This document shows positions 33,918-42,398 of a stretch of 64,000 bases of DNA, piece after piece (within the stretch, counting starts at the first letter, position 1; the number at the start of each line of letters is the position of its first letter). The translations under genes and the position numbers were made by a program. The stretch covers positions 27,742 through 91,741 of the forward strand of contig NZ_JAOPWY010000168.1 in the NCBI RefSeq assembly GCF_025965415.1, in the 5' to 3' direction. A model generated the notes under the pieces. The model did no database searches and was not told the DNA's origin. It was given only the letters and a program-made list of their open reading frames with translations. The DNA is from Nocardioides sp. GTDB taxonomy: Bacteria > Actinomycetota > Actinomycetes > Propionibacteriales > Nocardioidaceae.

Positions 33918-34435
33918 GGAGCAATCTTCTCCCGGATCGCCACGAGGCGCTCGGCCAGGGGCGTCCGGGAGGGTGCGACCGGGGCACGGGCGACGCGGTC
34001 GTCGAGGTTGCTCACCGGGGTCACGCGACCGACCGGGCGGCTCAGGTCGGTGGCCGGCGGGCGCGGCTCCATCCGGGGTGCGCCGGCGACGCCGAGCGCC
34101 AGCACCCCGACGACGCAGGCGCTCGCCGCACCACCGCCGATGGCCACCAGCCCGCGACGCGACCGGTGGTGGGACGGCGGGAAGGCGGGCGCCGAGAGCG
34201 GGCCCGAGGACGGCGTCAGCGACGGGCAGCGACCGATCAGCGAGGACTTGAAGTCGTGGGAGGTCTGCGAGGGCCCGAAGGAGAGCTGGGCGAGCTGGGT
34301 CTTGACCCAGCCCTCGTGCTCGACGAGGTCACGGCAGGCATGGCAGGTGTGGACGTGCGCCCAGCAACGCTCCTCCTCCTCCGGAGAGAGGTGGCCGTCG
34401 ACGAGGGCGCTGACCCGGGATCCGAGGTGCGTCAT
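33914..34435 (-). CDS. rseA: Zinc-binding anti-sigma factor (RseA-like)
   Basis: A 173-residue anti-sigma factor with the ZAS motif His27-x3-Cys31-x2-Cys34 (AHVHTCHAC) in its N-terminal domain, which holds SigE inactive. A hydrophobic segment at about 95-115 (LVAIGGGAASACVVGVLALG) suggests membrane attachment, followed by a short external tail. ATG 34435 shares one base with the sigma stop (TGATG) and its own stop overlaps htrA. Redox or phosphorylation-linked release of SigE is known for relatives and not visible from sequence. Confidence 0.85.
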   Translation of the reverse strand: MTHLGSRVSALVDGHLSPEEEERCWAHVHTCHACRDLVEHEGWVKTQLAQLSFGPSQTSHDFKSSLIGRCPSLTPSSGPLSAPAFPPSHHRSRRGLVAIGGGAASACVVGVLALGVAGAPRMEPRPPATDLSRPVGRVTPVSNLDDRVARAPVAPSRTPLAERLVAIREKIAP

Positions 34436-35034
34436 CAGGACACCGCCCCTCGCGGGTGGGGCGCGGTGGGGCCGGAGTAGCGCTGGCGCCCGGCCGCAGG
34501 CTCGCGGTGGGAGAGGGCCTTGCGGAGCATGCTCCGGCCGCGGTGGATGCGGGAGCGCACGGTGCCCAGCTTGGCGTCCATGATCTCCGCGATCTCCTCG
34601 TAGCTGAGGCCCTCCACGTCGCACAGCACGACGGCGGCGCGGAAGTCGGGCGGCAGCGTGGCGAGGGCGGTCTCGATGTCGTCGTCGAAGGTCTGCTCGG
34701 CCACGGCGAGCTCCGGCGCGAGCGCCGGGCTGGTGAGCCGGGCGGCGCGCTCGTCCGAGAGCGGGTCGAAGCGGATCCGCTGCTTGCGGCGGGCGCCGTC
34801 GAGGAAGAGGTTGGTGGTGATGCGGTGCAGCCACCCCTCGAACGTGCCGGGGGTGTAGGTGTCGAGCGAGCGGAAGACGCGGACGAAGACCTCCTGGGTG
34901 AGGTCCTCGGCGTCGGGCCGGTTGCCGGTGAGGCGGTAGGCCAGGCGGAAGACGCGGTCGGAGTGCTGCTCGACGACCTCGTCCCACGTGGGGACGCTCT
35001 CCGGCGCGCGCGTGGTGTCGACCTGCTCGCCCAC
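34435..35034 (-). CDS. sigE: ECF sigma factor, SigE-like
   Basis: A 199-residue ECF sigma factor. Region 2 reads [30 protein letters not shown] and [17 protein letters not shown] (quoted in part), and region 4 reads [26 protein letters not shown], then [18 protein letters not shown]. Closest family is mycobacterial SigE, supported by rseA and htrA downstream and a divergent O-methyltransferase. GTG 35034 has AGGGGG five bases upstream; GTG 35073, behind AGGAAGGA, would add 13 residues and is equally possible. Confidence 0.93.
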   Translation of the reverse strand: MGEQVDTTRAPESVPTWDEVVEQHSDRVFRLAYRLTGNRPDAEDLTQEVFVRVFRSLDTYTPGTFEGWLHRITTNLFLDGARRKQRIRFDPLSDERAARLTSPALAPELAVAEQTFDDDIETALATLPPDFRAAVVLCDVEGLSYEEIAEIMDAKLGTVRSRIHRGRSMLRKALSHREPAAGRQRYSGPTAPHPRGAVS

Positions 35035-35256
35035 GGGATCCCCCTGGCTCGACTTCCTCGACCGCAGCTGCACCGGTTCGCTGTCCTTCCTGACGCTAGG
35101 GAGCCCGCCTGAGAGTTCCCTGTGAACCTCATGCGCGTGGACCAAGAACTTCACGGGACCGACGTGGACCCGAGCGCCCCGCACGTGGCGGCGTACAGCC
35201 TCCAACGAGCGAGGTCGCACGTGTGTTCCCGACCACGCCGGACGGCCCGTGCGCGA

Positions 35257-35262
35257 TACAGT
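35257..35262 (+). promoter_or_regulatory. -10 hexamer TACAGT for the O-methyltransferase gene
   Basis: TACAGT ends six bases before GTG 35269, again the leaderless arrangement. The 234-base space to sigE contains nothing else recognised apart from the sigE upstream region. Confidence 0.45.
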
Positions 35263-35268
35263 CGCGCC

Positions 35269-35928
35269 GTGCCCCACCACACTTCGTCGATCAAGCCCGC
35301 GAGCTGGACCTACGCCGAGACCTTCGTGCCCGAGGACGACCTGCTGGCCGCCGCTCGCGGCCGGGCCGACGAGGTCGGCGTGTCCCCCGTCGGCTCCGGC
35401 GTCGGCGCCGCCCTGCGCTTCCTCGCCTCCGTGCTGGACGCGCGCGCGGTCGTCGAGATCGGCACGGGCACCGGAGTCTCGGGGCTCTGGCTGCTGCGCG
35501 GGATGCGCACGGACGGCGTGCTCACCACGGTCGACATCGAGGCCGAGCACCAGCGCCTCGCCAAGGAGACCTTCACCGAGGCCGGCATCCCCAGCAACCG
35601 GGCCCGCACCATCGCCGGGGCCGCGCTCGACGTGCTCCCGCGCCTGACCGACGGCCACTACGACCTCGTGTTCTGCGACGGCGACAAGCGCGAGTACGCC
35701 GCCTACCTCAAGGAGGCGCTGCGGCTGTTGCGCCCGGGCGGGATCGTGGCCTTCGACAACGCGCTCTGGCACGACCGCGTGGCCGACCCCGCCCAGCGCG
35801 ACGAGGAGACCGTCACCATCCGTGAGCTCGGCCGCACGATCCTCGACCACGAGTCGCTCGTGCCGGTGCTGCTGCCCGTGGGCGACGGCCTGCTGGTCGC
35901 CAAGAAGGAGTGGGCGCCCGAGGCCTGA
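35269..35928 (+). CDS. SAM-dependent O-methyltransferase (family 3)
   Basis: A 219-residue class I methyltransferase of the catechol/caffeoyl-CoA type. [20 protein letters not shown] is motif [14 protein letters not shown] motif [15 protein letters not shown] the metal-binding Asp region, and [19 protein letters not shown] motif IV/V. The substrate is unknown. The divergent position next to sigE is the same as Rv1220c in Mycobacterium tuberculosis. GTG 35269 is chosen because it follows a -10 at leaderless distance and keeps the usual N-terminus ([14 protein letters not shown]). Confidence 0.9.
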   Translation: MPHHTSSIKPASWTYAETFVPEDDLLAAARGRADEVGVSPVGSGVGAALRFLASVLDARAVVEIGTGTGVSGLWLLRGMRTDGVLTTVDIEAEHQRLAKETFTEAGIPSNRARTIAGAALDVLPRLTDGHYDLVFCDGDKREYAAYLKEALRLLRPGGIVAFDNALWHDRVADPAQRDEETVTIRELGRTILDHESLVPVLLPVGDGLLVAKKEWAPEA

Positions 35929-35933
35929 GGGGC

Positions 35934-36272
35934 TCAGGCGCGGGGGGCGGCGGCGAAGCCGTCCCAGCCCTCGGCGATCGCGACGATGTCGCACGCCTCG
36001 ACCAGGATCGGCGGCGAGCCGATGATCCGCGATCCCGGCGACTCGGCCGCGCCCTGGGTGAAGGCGCGCTCGAACTCCTCGCGGGCCTCGCTGGTGGCGA
36101 AGACGTAGCAGCCCTCGAACCACTCCCCGCGCACCATCCGCCACGTCTTGAAGCGCAGGCCGGCCATGCCGGTGAAGCGGGCGTGCGAGGTCTCGGCGAC
36201 ATAGGTCGCGAGCCGGTCCTCCACGCCTTCGGCCGCGTCGGCCAGCGACCAGCGCACGGTGAGCCCCAGCAC
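35934..36272 (-). CDS. YdhR-like small monooxygenase-fold protein
   Basis: A 112-residue ferredoxin-like dimeric alpha/beta-barrel protein: [20 protein letters not shown], then [37 protein letters not shown] and [12 protein letters not shown]. It resembles YdhR and antibiotic-monooxygenase proteins that handle small aromatic or unknown substrates. GTG 36272 lies four bases after the pepA stop, so it is the last gene of a DUF3117-pepA-YdhR unit. Family assignment is moderate; function unknown. Confidence 0.65.
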   Translation of the reverse strand: MLGLTVRWSLADAAEGVEDRLATYVAETSHARFTGMAGLRFKTWRMVRGEWFEGCYVFATSEAREEFERAFTQGAAESPGSRIIGSPPILVEACDIVAIAEGWDGFAAAPRA

Positions 36273-36276
36273 CGGG

Positions 36277-37812
36277 TCAGCCGATCCCGTCGAGCGGGTC
36301 CTCGGACCCGAGCCACGAGAGCAGCAGGCGGGGACCGAAGCCGCTGGGGCCGGCCGTCCACTCGTGGCGGTCGGTCGGCGACTCCGCGGCGGAGGCGAAG
36401 TCGATGTGGGCCCACGGGACGTCGCCGGCGAAGTGCTGGAGGAACAGCGCCGCGGTGATCGCGCCGGCACCACCGGCGGCGTTGTCGCCGTCGGCGATCT
36501 TCGACGTCACGCGCTCCTCGTAGTCGGTGACCAGCGGCATCCGCCAGACGTTCTCGCCGGAGGCGGTGGCCGCAGCCTCGACGTGCCCGGCGAGGGCATC
36601 GTGGTTGGCGAAGTAGCCGCCCGTCCACTGGCCCAGCGCCACCTTCATCGCGCCCGTCAGGGTGGCGATGTCGACCAGCACGGTCGGTGACAGCTCGGCG
36701 ACGGCGTACGCCATCGCGTCGGCCAGCACCAGGCGCCCCTCGGCGTCGGTGTTGTTCACCTCGGAGGTCCGGCCGCCGAAGTGGGTGATCACGTCGCCGG
36801 GGCGCATCGCGGAGCCGCTGACGGCGTTCTCCGCCGCGGGGACCAGACCGACCACGCGGACCGGGCAGTCGACGTCGCGCAGCGCGGCCATCGCGGCGAT
36901 GACGGCACCGCCGCCGCTCATGTCGCGCTTCATCGTCAGCATGCTCTCGCTGGGCTTGATGTCGAGGCCGCCGCTGTCGAAGGTGATGCCCTTGCCGACG
37001 AGCACGACCGTGGGCATGCGCTTGGAGGCCCCGCGCGGGGTGTAGTCCATGCGGATCAGGCGCGGCGGGTGCACCGAGCCACCGCCGACGGCCAGGATGC
37101 CGCCGAAGCCCTCGGCGAGGAGCCGGTCCTCGTCCCAGACGGTGACGTCGAGGCCGGCAGCGCGGCCGACCTCCTCGGCCTGCTCGGCCAGCCAGGCGGG
37201 CGTCTTGAGGTTGGCGGGCACGGTCGCGAGCGCCCGGGACCGCCACCCGGCTCCGCCGAGAGCGATCGACCGGGCCAGCTCGTCGTCGGCGCCGTCGTCG
37301 CTCACGTCGGCCAGCACGATCCGTGCGACCGGGCGCTCCTGCGGGCCGGTGGAGCGCCAGTGGAAGGCGAAGGAGCCGAGCATGGCGCCGACGACGAGGG
37401 CGCCGAGCCCCTCGTCCGGCGCGATCGCGGCGAGCGTGGTGACCACGCTGGCGCGGTCCTTGGTCGCACGGGCCAGCGCGGCGCCGGCCCTGCGGAAGTC
37501 GGTGACGGAGCCGTCGCCGACGCCGACGAGGAGCACGAGGCCCACGTCGTCGGTGGCGCCGGTCGACGCGACCGGGATCGTGGTCACCTCACCGGCGCGG
37601 CCGGTGGCGCGGGCGGCGTCGAGGGCCGCCAGCAGGTCGATGCCGAGGGCCTCGGAGGCCTCGTCGGCACCGGGTCCGAGCAGCAGTCCGTCCTCTTCAG
37701 GGAGGACCGGGAACGCCCACACCTCGGCCCCGCCGATCTGGTGCGGCAGCGCAGGACTGAGGGCGAACTCGGGCGGGGAGACCTGGGTGGGCAGCTGCGC
37801 TGTGGTGGCCAC
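36277..37812 (-). CDS. pepA: Leucyl aminopeptidase, M17 family
   Basis: A 511-residue cytosolic aminopeptidase releasing N-terminal residues, often Leu. The C-terminal catalytic domain has VGKGITFDSGGLDIKPS (metal-binding Lys and Asp), MKRDMSGGGAVIAAM, GLVPAAENAVSG and the family signature NTDAEGRLVLADA. The N-terminal 170 residues are the variable macro-like domain. GTG 37812 begins two bases after the DUF3117 stop, so translation is coupled. Confidence 0.95.
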   Translation of the reverse strand: MATTAQLPTQVSPPEFALSPALPHQIGGAEVWAFPVLPEEDGLLLGPGADEASEALGIDLLAALDAARATGRAGEVTTIPVASTGATDDVGLVLLVGVGDGSVTDFRRAGAALARATKDRASVVTTLAAIAPDEGLGALVVGAMLGSFAFHWRSTGPQERPVARIVLADVSDDGADDELARSIALGGAGWRSRALATVPANLKTPAWLAEQAEEVGRAAGLDVTVWDEDRLLAEGFGGILAVGGGSVHPPRLIRMDYTPRGASKRMPTVVLVGKGITFDSGGLDIKPSESMLTMKRDMSGGGAVIAAMAALRDVDCPVRVVGLVPAAENAVSGSAMRPGDVITHFGGRTSEVNNTDAEGRLVLADAMAYAVAELSPTVLVDIATLTGAMKVALGQWTGGYFANHDALAGHVEAAATASGENVWRMPLVTDYEERVTSKIADGDNAAGGAGAITAALFLQHFAGDVPWAHIDFASAAESPTDRHEWTAGPSGFGPRLLLSWLGSEDPLDGIG

Positions 37813-37814
37813 GA

Positions 37815-37982
37815 TCAGCCGACGACGCCCTTGAGGGCGTCACCGAGATTCGTGGCCTCCTCGGCGTTGAGCTCGACCACCAGCCGACCTCCGCCCTCGA
37901 GCGGGACGCGCATGACGATGCCGCGGCCTTCCTTCGTGACCTCGAGCGGTCCGTCGCCCGTGCGGGGCTTCATGGCGGCCAT
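37815..37982 (-). CDS. DUF3117 small protein
   Basis: A 55-residue protein reading MAAMKPRTGDGPLEVTKEGR, then GIVMRVPLEGGGRLVVELNA and EEATNLGDALKGVVG: the nearly invariant actinobacterial DUF3117 family, function unknown. AGGAAGAGGTG lies just upstream of ATG 37982. It is the first gene of the unit with pepA. A GATAAT-like hexamer on the minus strand near 38092-38097 could be its promoter. Confidence 0.93.
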   Translation of the reverse strand: MAAMKPRTGDGPLEVTKEGRGIVMRVPLEGGGRLVVELNAEEATNLGDALKGVVG

Positions 37983-38167
37983 CGGCGCACCTCTTCCTGT
38001 TCAGCCATCTGTTCGGCGATGGTGGCTCTTCACATGCGAAACGAGGCGGCTGAGTCGTGCCTGGCCGCCCCGATAGGCGTCGTACGGGATCCATTATCCC
38101 TCATGGAGCACGTGATCGGCACCACAGGGCGTGCGGACGCCCGATCCCGGTCGGGCAGACTGCCCCC

Positions 38168-38971
38168 ATGACGAGCTCAACCGCTGCCCCCGTCCTGCTC
38201 GACGTCGTCGACTCGGTGGCCACGATCACCCTCAACCGCCCCGACGCGATGAACGGCCTCGACGTCGCCACCAAGGACCTGCTGCTGGAGACCGTGCGGC
38301 AGGTGGCCGACGACCCGGAGGTCCGCTGCGTGATCCTCACCGGGAGCGGTCGCGCGTTCTGCGTGGGCCAGGACCTCAAGGAGCACCTCGCCGGGCTGAC
38401 GGGCGAGGCCGACATCCCGCTCTCCGACACGGTGGAGAAGCACTACAACCCGATCATGCTGGCGCTGTCGACCATGCCCAAGCCGGTCATCGCCGCGGTC
38501 AACGGCGTCGCCGCCGGGGCCGGCGCGAGCCTGGCCTTCGCCGCCGACTTCCGGATCGTCGTCGACACAGCGGGCTTCAACACCTCCTTCGCCGGGGTGG
38601 CGCTCTCGTGCGACACCGGCTCCAGCTGGACGCTGCCGCGACTGGTGGGCCGGGCGAAGGCGATGGAGCTGCTCTACTTCCCGCGCACCGTCTCAGCTGA
38701 GGAGGCGCTCGAGCTCGGCCTCGCCACGCAGGTGGTGCCGGAGTCAGGATTCGCCGCGACCGTCGGCGAGCTGGCGGCCCACCTGTCCGCCGGCCCGACC
38801 GTCGCCTTCGGCTCCATCCGGCAGGCAGTGGCGTACGCCGCAGCCCACCCGCTCGAGGACTCCCTGGCCTTCGAGGCCGAGAAGATGGCGCTGACCGGCG
38901 GCACGGAGGACCACCTCGCCGCGGTGCACGCGTTCGTGACGAAGGAGAAGCCGGTCTACCGGGGCCGCTGA
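38168..38971 (+). CDS. Enoyl-CoA hydratase/isomerase family protein
   Basis: A 267-residue crotonase-fold enzyme acting on acyl-CoAs. ATITLNRPDAMNGLD, LTGSGRAFCVGQDLKEH (oxyanion-hole region), PKPVIAAVNGVAAGAGASLA and FNTSFAGVALSCDTGSSWTL fit the family, and the set resembles PaaG-type ring-epoxide isomerases more than classical EchA. The exact substrate cannot be set. ATG 38168 follows CAGACT by six bases. Its 3' end faces the zinc carboxypeptidase gene, with hairpin repeat copy A between. Confidence 0.88.
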   Translation: MTSSTAAPVLLDVVDSVATITLNRPDAMNGLDVATKDLLLETVRQVADDPEVRCVILTGSGRAFCVGQDLKEHLAGLTGEADIPLSDTVEKHYNPIMLALSTMPKPVIAAVNGVAAGAGASLAFAADFRIVVDTAGFNTSFAGVALSCDTGSSWTLPRLVGRAKAMELLYFPRTVSAEEALELGLATQVVPESGFAATVGELAAHLSAGPTVAFGSIRQAVAYAAAHPLEDSLAFEAEKMALTGGTEDHLAAVHAFVTKEKPVYRGR

Positions 38972-38982
38972 GCCCGCGCGTC

Positions 38983-39041
38983 TACTCCGCATCAATTGGC
39001 TCGCGTCCGCACCGGTGGAACGAGCCGATCGATGCGGACTA
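38983..39041. repeat. Hairpin repeat family, copy A
   Basis: Left arm TACTCCGCATCAATTGGCTCG (one base over a 20-mer, so read as 38983-39003) pairs with 39021-39041 at 18 of 21 positions, with a 17-base loop. The arms share the core TCCGCATC...GATGCGGA with copies at 60455 and 61654. This copy lies between two convergent genes and could also act as a bidirectional terminator, though no T-run is present. Confidence 0.75.
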
Positions 39042-39049
39042 CACGGGGG

Positions 39050-39802
39050 TCAGCTGCGCGAGGCGCGGTGCGCGCCGAGCACGCCGAGCACCTGCCGCGG
39101 TGCCTCGACGACCATCCGGCGACGGGCCGGGCGGGCGCCGTACTCGACGGTGAGCGCGGCGCCGCGGAAGTGGTGGTTGAACCACATCGTCAGCGTTCCG
39201 TGGCACAGGCCGCCACAGTCGAGCGACGCCTGCGGCAGCCGCAGGGCGCGGGCCAGCCGCCGGGCGAACCGCGAGTCCTTGGTGTCGGTGTCCACGCCGT
39301 TGAGCGGCTGGTGGAAGCTGACCACGCGGAACGGGTCGATGCCCTCGAGGAACCTCATCACCGCACGTGTCTCGGGCTCGCTGCCGGGGCGCGGACCGGA
39401 CTCGTAGTTGCCGTCGAGGTCGGCCCAGTCGAAGGGGAAGTTGCGGTTGAGGTCGACGCCGCGGGCGTTGCGGCGCGTGCCGCGGGCCAGCCCGTCGGGG
39501 TTGTAGGTCGGGATCACCCAGAGGTCGACGCCGCGGATGGCGCGGCCGTCGCGCAGGCTCTCGAGGATCCCGCGGGTGTGCGGCTCGTTGCCGTGCATGG
39601 TGGAGATCAGCACGACCCGCCGCCTGCCCGGCTCGCCGAGCCGCCAGGCCCGGATCGGGCGTCCCCTGACCGAGTGCCCGATGGTGCGGGCCTCGACCAC
39701 GGCCGGACGGTCGCCCGCATCGGCCTCCACCGCGGTGGCCGTCACCGGGGCGAGGACGGACAGGCCGGTCGCCGCGAGGGCGGCCACGAGCAGGCGCCGC
39801 AT
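39050..39802 (-). CDS. Secreted M14 zinc carboxypeptidase (murein peptide amidase-like)
   Basis: A 250-residue protein with a signal peptide (LLVAALAATGLSVLAPV) and an M14 catalytic domain. HGNEP holds the first His and Glu zinc ligands, and VVSFHQPL supplies the second His. VIPTYNPDGLARGTRRNARG and VDLNRNFPF bind the substrate carboxylate. The expected late catalytic Glu is in LTVEYGAR. Such small M14 proteins cleave peptidoglycan peptides. ATG 39802 shares a base with the upstream membrane protein stop (TGATG). Confidence 0.88.
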   Translation of the reverse strand: MRRLLVAALAATGLSVLAPVTATAVEADAGDRPAVVEARTIGHSVRGRPIRAWRLGEPGRRRVVLISTMHGNEPHTRGILESLRDGRAIRGVDLWVIPTYNPDGLARGTRRNARGVDLNRNFPFDWADLDGNYESGPRPGSEPETRAVMRFLEGIDPFRVVSFHQPLNGVDTDTKDSRFARRLARALRLPQASLDCGGLCHGTLTMWFNHHFRGAALTVEYGARPARRRMVVEAPRQVLGVLGAHRASRS

Positions 39803-40224
39803 CAGACGGCGGCCGTCAGGTAGGCGTAGGTGAAGACGAGGACGCCGACCGCCATCCCGAGGTGGGCCAGCAGGGAGAGGCCGGGGCCGTCGCTCCAGCT
39901 GTCGCCGGACACCTCGGGCACGTGCCGGCCCTTCGCCGGCAGCCAGCGGGCGAGGATCAGCAGACCGCAGATGGCCGTGATCCACCACAGCGCGATCGCC
40001 AGGATGCCGACCGCGGGCCCGCCGAACAGCGAGTCCTCCGGCGACACCAGGACGCCCAGCCACAGGACGAGGGCGAGCATGCCGCACACGAAGTGGGCAG
40101 CGGGCAGCCGACTGCTGATGGAGAACCGGCCGGCCGCGTCGTCGCCCCGCAGGCGCAGACGGGTCAGCACGATCGCCACGGCGGCCAGCGCGGTGAGGAT
40201 CCAGACCACGATCGGGAACGACAT
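39802..40224 (-). CDS. Four-helix membrane protein, unknown
   Basis: A 140-residue protein with four hydrophobic segments (VVWILTALAAVAIVL, FVCGMLALVLWLGVLV, AVGILAIALWWITAICGLLIL, LAHLGMAVGVLVFTYAYL), which also appears to place both ends on the same side. The family is not recognised. It is coupled to the downstream zinc carboxypeptidase by a TGATG overlap. CAGACT seven bases before ATG 40224 may be the -10. Confidence 0.75.
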   Translation of the reverse strand: MSFPIVVWILTALAAVAIVLTRLRLRGDDAAGRFSISSRLPAAHFVCGMLALVLWLGVLVSPEDSLFGGPAVGILAIALWWITAICGLLILARWLPAKGRHVPEVSGDSWSDGPGLSLLAHLGMAVGVLVFTYAYLTAAV

Positions 40225-40239
40225 CTGCGGCAGTCTGCC

Positions 40240-40512
40240 CTAGGCCGGTCCGGCGTCGCCAGACGCGTCATCGTCCTCGAGCTCGGTGGCGAGCCGGGCG
40301 AGGAGGTCGTCGACGTCGGACATCCGGTAGCCGCGGACCGCGAGCGGGAACCGGACGGTGCGCAGGTCCTGGGCCCCGAGGCGGCGGTCGGTGGGCAGCG
40401 CGAGGTCCGGGCGGTCGTCGTACGCCGGTGCCATCGAGCCGCCGCGCCCGGAGGCCACCATCGCGACACCGCCCATGGCGAGCACGATCAGGAGGGCGAA
40501 GAGCCACATCAT
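40240..40512 (-). CDS. Small DivIVA-domain membrane protein
   Basis: A 90-residue protein: one N-terminal membrane helix (MMWLFALLIVLAMGGVAMVA) followed by RTVRFPLAVRGYRMSDVDDLLARLATEL, whose GYRMSDVDDLL is the DivIVA N-terminal signature; the C-terminus is acidic. It lacks the long coiled coil of full DivIVA, so it may be a membrane adaptor at curved membranes. ATG 40512 overlaps the LOG gene stop (ATGA). Confidence 0.75.
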   Translation of the reverse strand: MMWLFALLIVLAMGGVAMVASGRGGSMAPAYDDRPDLALPTDRRLGAQDLRTVRFPLAVRGYRMSDVDDLLARLATELEDDDASGDAGPA

Positions 40513-41252
40513 CCGTGGGCCTTCTTCGCCGCCACCATGAGCGCCACCGCCTCGTCGACGTCGTCGGTCAGCACCATCATGTCGAGGTCCGTGGCCTTGA
40601 TCTTGCCCTCGGCCAGCGCCGTCTCGCGCAGCCACCCGAGCAGGCCCTGCCAGTAGGCGGTGCCGATCAGCACGATCGGGAACGACGTGACCTTCCGCGT
40701 CTGCACGAGGGTGAGCGCCTCGAAGAGCTCGTCGAGGGTGCCGAGGCCACCGGGGAGCACCACGAAGCCCTGGGAGTACTTGACGAACATGGTCTTGCGG
40801 GCGAAGAAGTAGCGGAAGTTGATGCCCTTGTCGACCCACTGGTTGAGGCCCGACTCGAAGGGCAGCTCGATGCCGAGGCCGACGCTGACGCCGCCGGCCT
40901 CGCAGGCGCCCTTGTTGGCGGCCTCCATCGTGCCGGGGCCGCCACCCGTGATCACCGCGAAGCCCGACTCGACGAGCTTGCGGCCGGCCTCCTCGGCCAC
41001 GGCGTAGTGCGGGTGGTCGACAGACGTGCGGGCCGACCCGAAGACCGCGATGGCCGGTCCGAGCTCGGCCAACGCCCCGAAGCCCTCGACGAACTCTGCC
41101 TGGATGCGCAGCACGCGCCACGGATCGGTGTGCACCCAGTCCGCGGAGCTGCGGGAGTCGAGGAGCCGCTGGTCGGTGGTGCTGCCGTCCTTGACCTGGC
41201 CGCGGCGCTCGACGACCGGCCCCTTCATGCGATCGGTGGTGCGGTCGCTCAT
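40509..41252 (-). CDS. TIGR00730/LOG-family Rossmann-fold protein
   Basis: A 247-residue member of the LOG (lysine decarboxylase-like) family. GGGPGTMEAANKGA and PGGLGTLDELFEA (the PGGxGTxxE motif) are both present. Relatives hydrolyse nucleotide 5'-monophosphates, including cytokinin riboside monophosphates, to free base and ribose phosphate. ATG 41252 overlaps the dapE stop by four bases, so dapE, LOG and the DivIVA-like gene form one coupled operon. Confidence 0.88.
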   Translation of the reverse strand: MSDRTTDRMKGPVVERRGQVKDGSTTDQRLLDSRSSADWVHTDPWRVLRIQAEFVEGFGALAELGPAIAVFGSARTSVDHPHYAVAEEAGRKLVESGFAVITGGGPGTMEAANKGACEAGGVSVGLGIELPFESGLNQWVDKGINFRYFFARKTMFVKYSQGFVVLPGGLGTLDELFEALTLVQTRKVTSFPIVLIGTAYWQGLLGWLRETALAEGKIKATDLDMMVLTDDVDEAVALMVAAKKAHG

Positions 41253-42307
41253 GCCAGCCACTCCTTGAGGGTGCGCTCGCACCGCTCGATGTGCTCGGTG
41301 GGGACGTGCTCGTCCTGCTTGTGCGCGAACATCGGGTCGCCCGGGCCGAAGTTGACCGCCGGGACGCCGAGCTTGGTGAACTGCGCGACGTCGGTCCACC
41401 CGAACTTCGGGTGGGCCTCTCCCCCGACGGCCTCGACGAACGCCTGGGCGGCCGGGCGGTCGAGGCCGGGCATGGCGCCGGCGGCCAGGTCGGTCACCGT
41501 GACGTCGTACCCCTCGAAGAAGTCGCGGACGAACGCCTCCGCGTCCGCCTCGCTCCGGTCGGGGGCGAAGCGGAAGTTGACCTCGACCACGCACTCGTCG
41601 GGGACCACGTTGCCGGCGACCCCGCCGCGGATCCCCGTGGCGTTGAGGCCCTCGTGGTAGCGGAGGCCGTCGATCTCGGGCTCGTGGGCGACGTAGTCGT
41701 TGAGCCGGGCGAGGATCGGGCCGGCGAGATGGATCGCGTTGACCCCCTTCCAGCTGCGCGCGCTGTGGGCACGCTCGCCGGTGGTGCGTACGTCGACGCG
41801 CATCGTGCCCTGGCAGCCCGCCTCGATCGCGGCGTTGCTGGGCTCCATGAGGATCGCGAAGTCGGCCTCCACCAGCTCGGGGTCGCTGACGGTCAGCTTG
41901 CGCAGGCCGTTGTGGACCGAGTCGACCTCCTCTGCCTCGTAGAAGATGAACGTGAGGTCGCGGTTGGGCTCGGTGACGTCGGCGGCGAGCTTGAGCATCA
42001 CCGCGTCGCCGCCCTTCATGTCGCAGCTGCCGAGACCGTGGAGGACGCCGTCCTCGAGGCGCGAGGGCAGGTTGTCGTTGAGCGGGACCGTGTCGAGGTG
42101 CCCGGCGATCACGACCCGCTCCCCGCGCCCGAGGTCGGTCCGGGCGACCACCGTGTGGCCGCGCCGGGTGACCGTGAGGTGCGGCAGGGTGCGCAGCGCC
42201 GCCTCGACGGCGTCGGCGATCTCCTGCTCGTGGTGGGAGACCGACTCGATGTCGACGAGCTGCTGGGTGAGGGTGACGACGTCGGCGGAGAGATCGAGGT
42301 GTGGCAT
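41249..42307 (-). CDS. dapE: Succinyl-diaminopimelate desuccinylase
   Basis: A 352-residue M20 metallopeptidase that removes succinate from N-succinyl-LL-diaminopimelate in the lysine/DAP pathway. AGHLDTVPLN carries the first metal His/Asp, GSCDMKGGDAVML the bridging Asp, and FYEAEEVDS the Glu pair; EPSNAAIEAGCQGTMR and AHSARSWKGVNAIH are typical of the actinobacterial DapE. ATG 42307 gives the normal start. dapD and dapC lie 8-11 kb downstream in other units. Confidence 0.93.
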   Translation of the reverse strand: MPHLDLSADVVTLTQQLVDIESVSHHEQEIADAVEAALRTLPHLTVTRRGHTVVARTDLGRGERVVIAGHLDTVPLNDNLPSRLEDGVLHGLGSCDMKGGDAVMLKLAADVTEPNRDLTFIFYEAEEVDSVHNGLRKLTVSDPELVEADFAILMEPSNAAIEAGCQGTMRVDVRTTGERAHSARSWKGVNAIHLAGPILARLNDYVAHEPEIDGLRYHEGLNATGIRGGVAGNVVPDECVVEVNFRFAPDRSEADAEAFVRDFFEGYDVTVTDLAAGAMPGLDRPAAQAFVEAVGGEAHPKFGWTDVAQFTKLGVPAVNFGPGDPMFAHKQDEHVPTEHIERCERTLKEWLA

Positions 42308-42398
42308 GGAATCAATACAACCAGCAGGCCGTGCGGTGCGTCGTAGGGTGAGGCGCGCGTCGGGCAGACCGGCGCTCAGGACACGGGGGACAGACGCG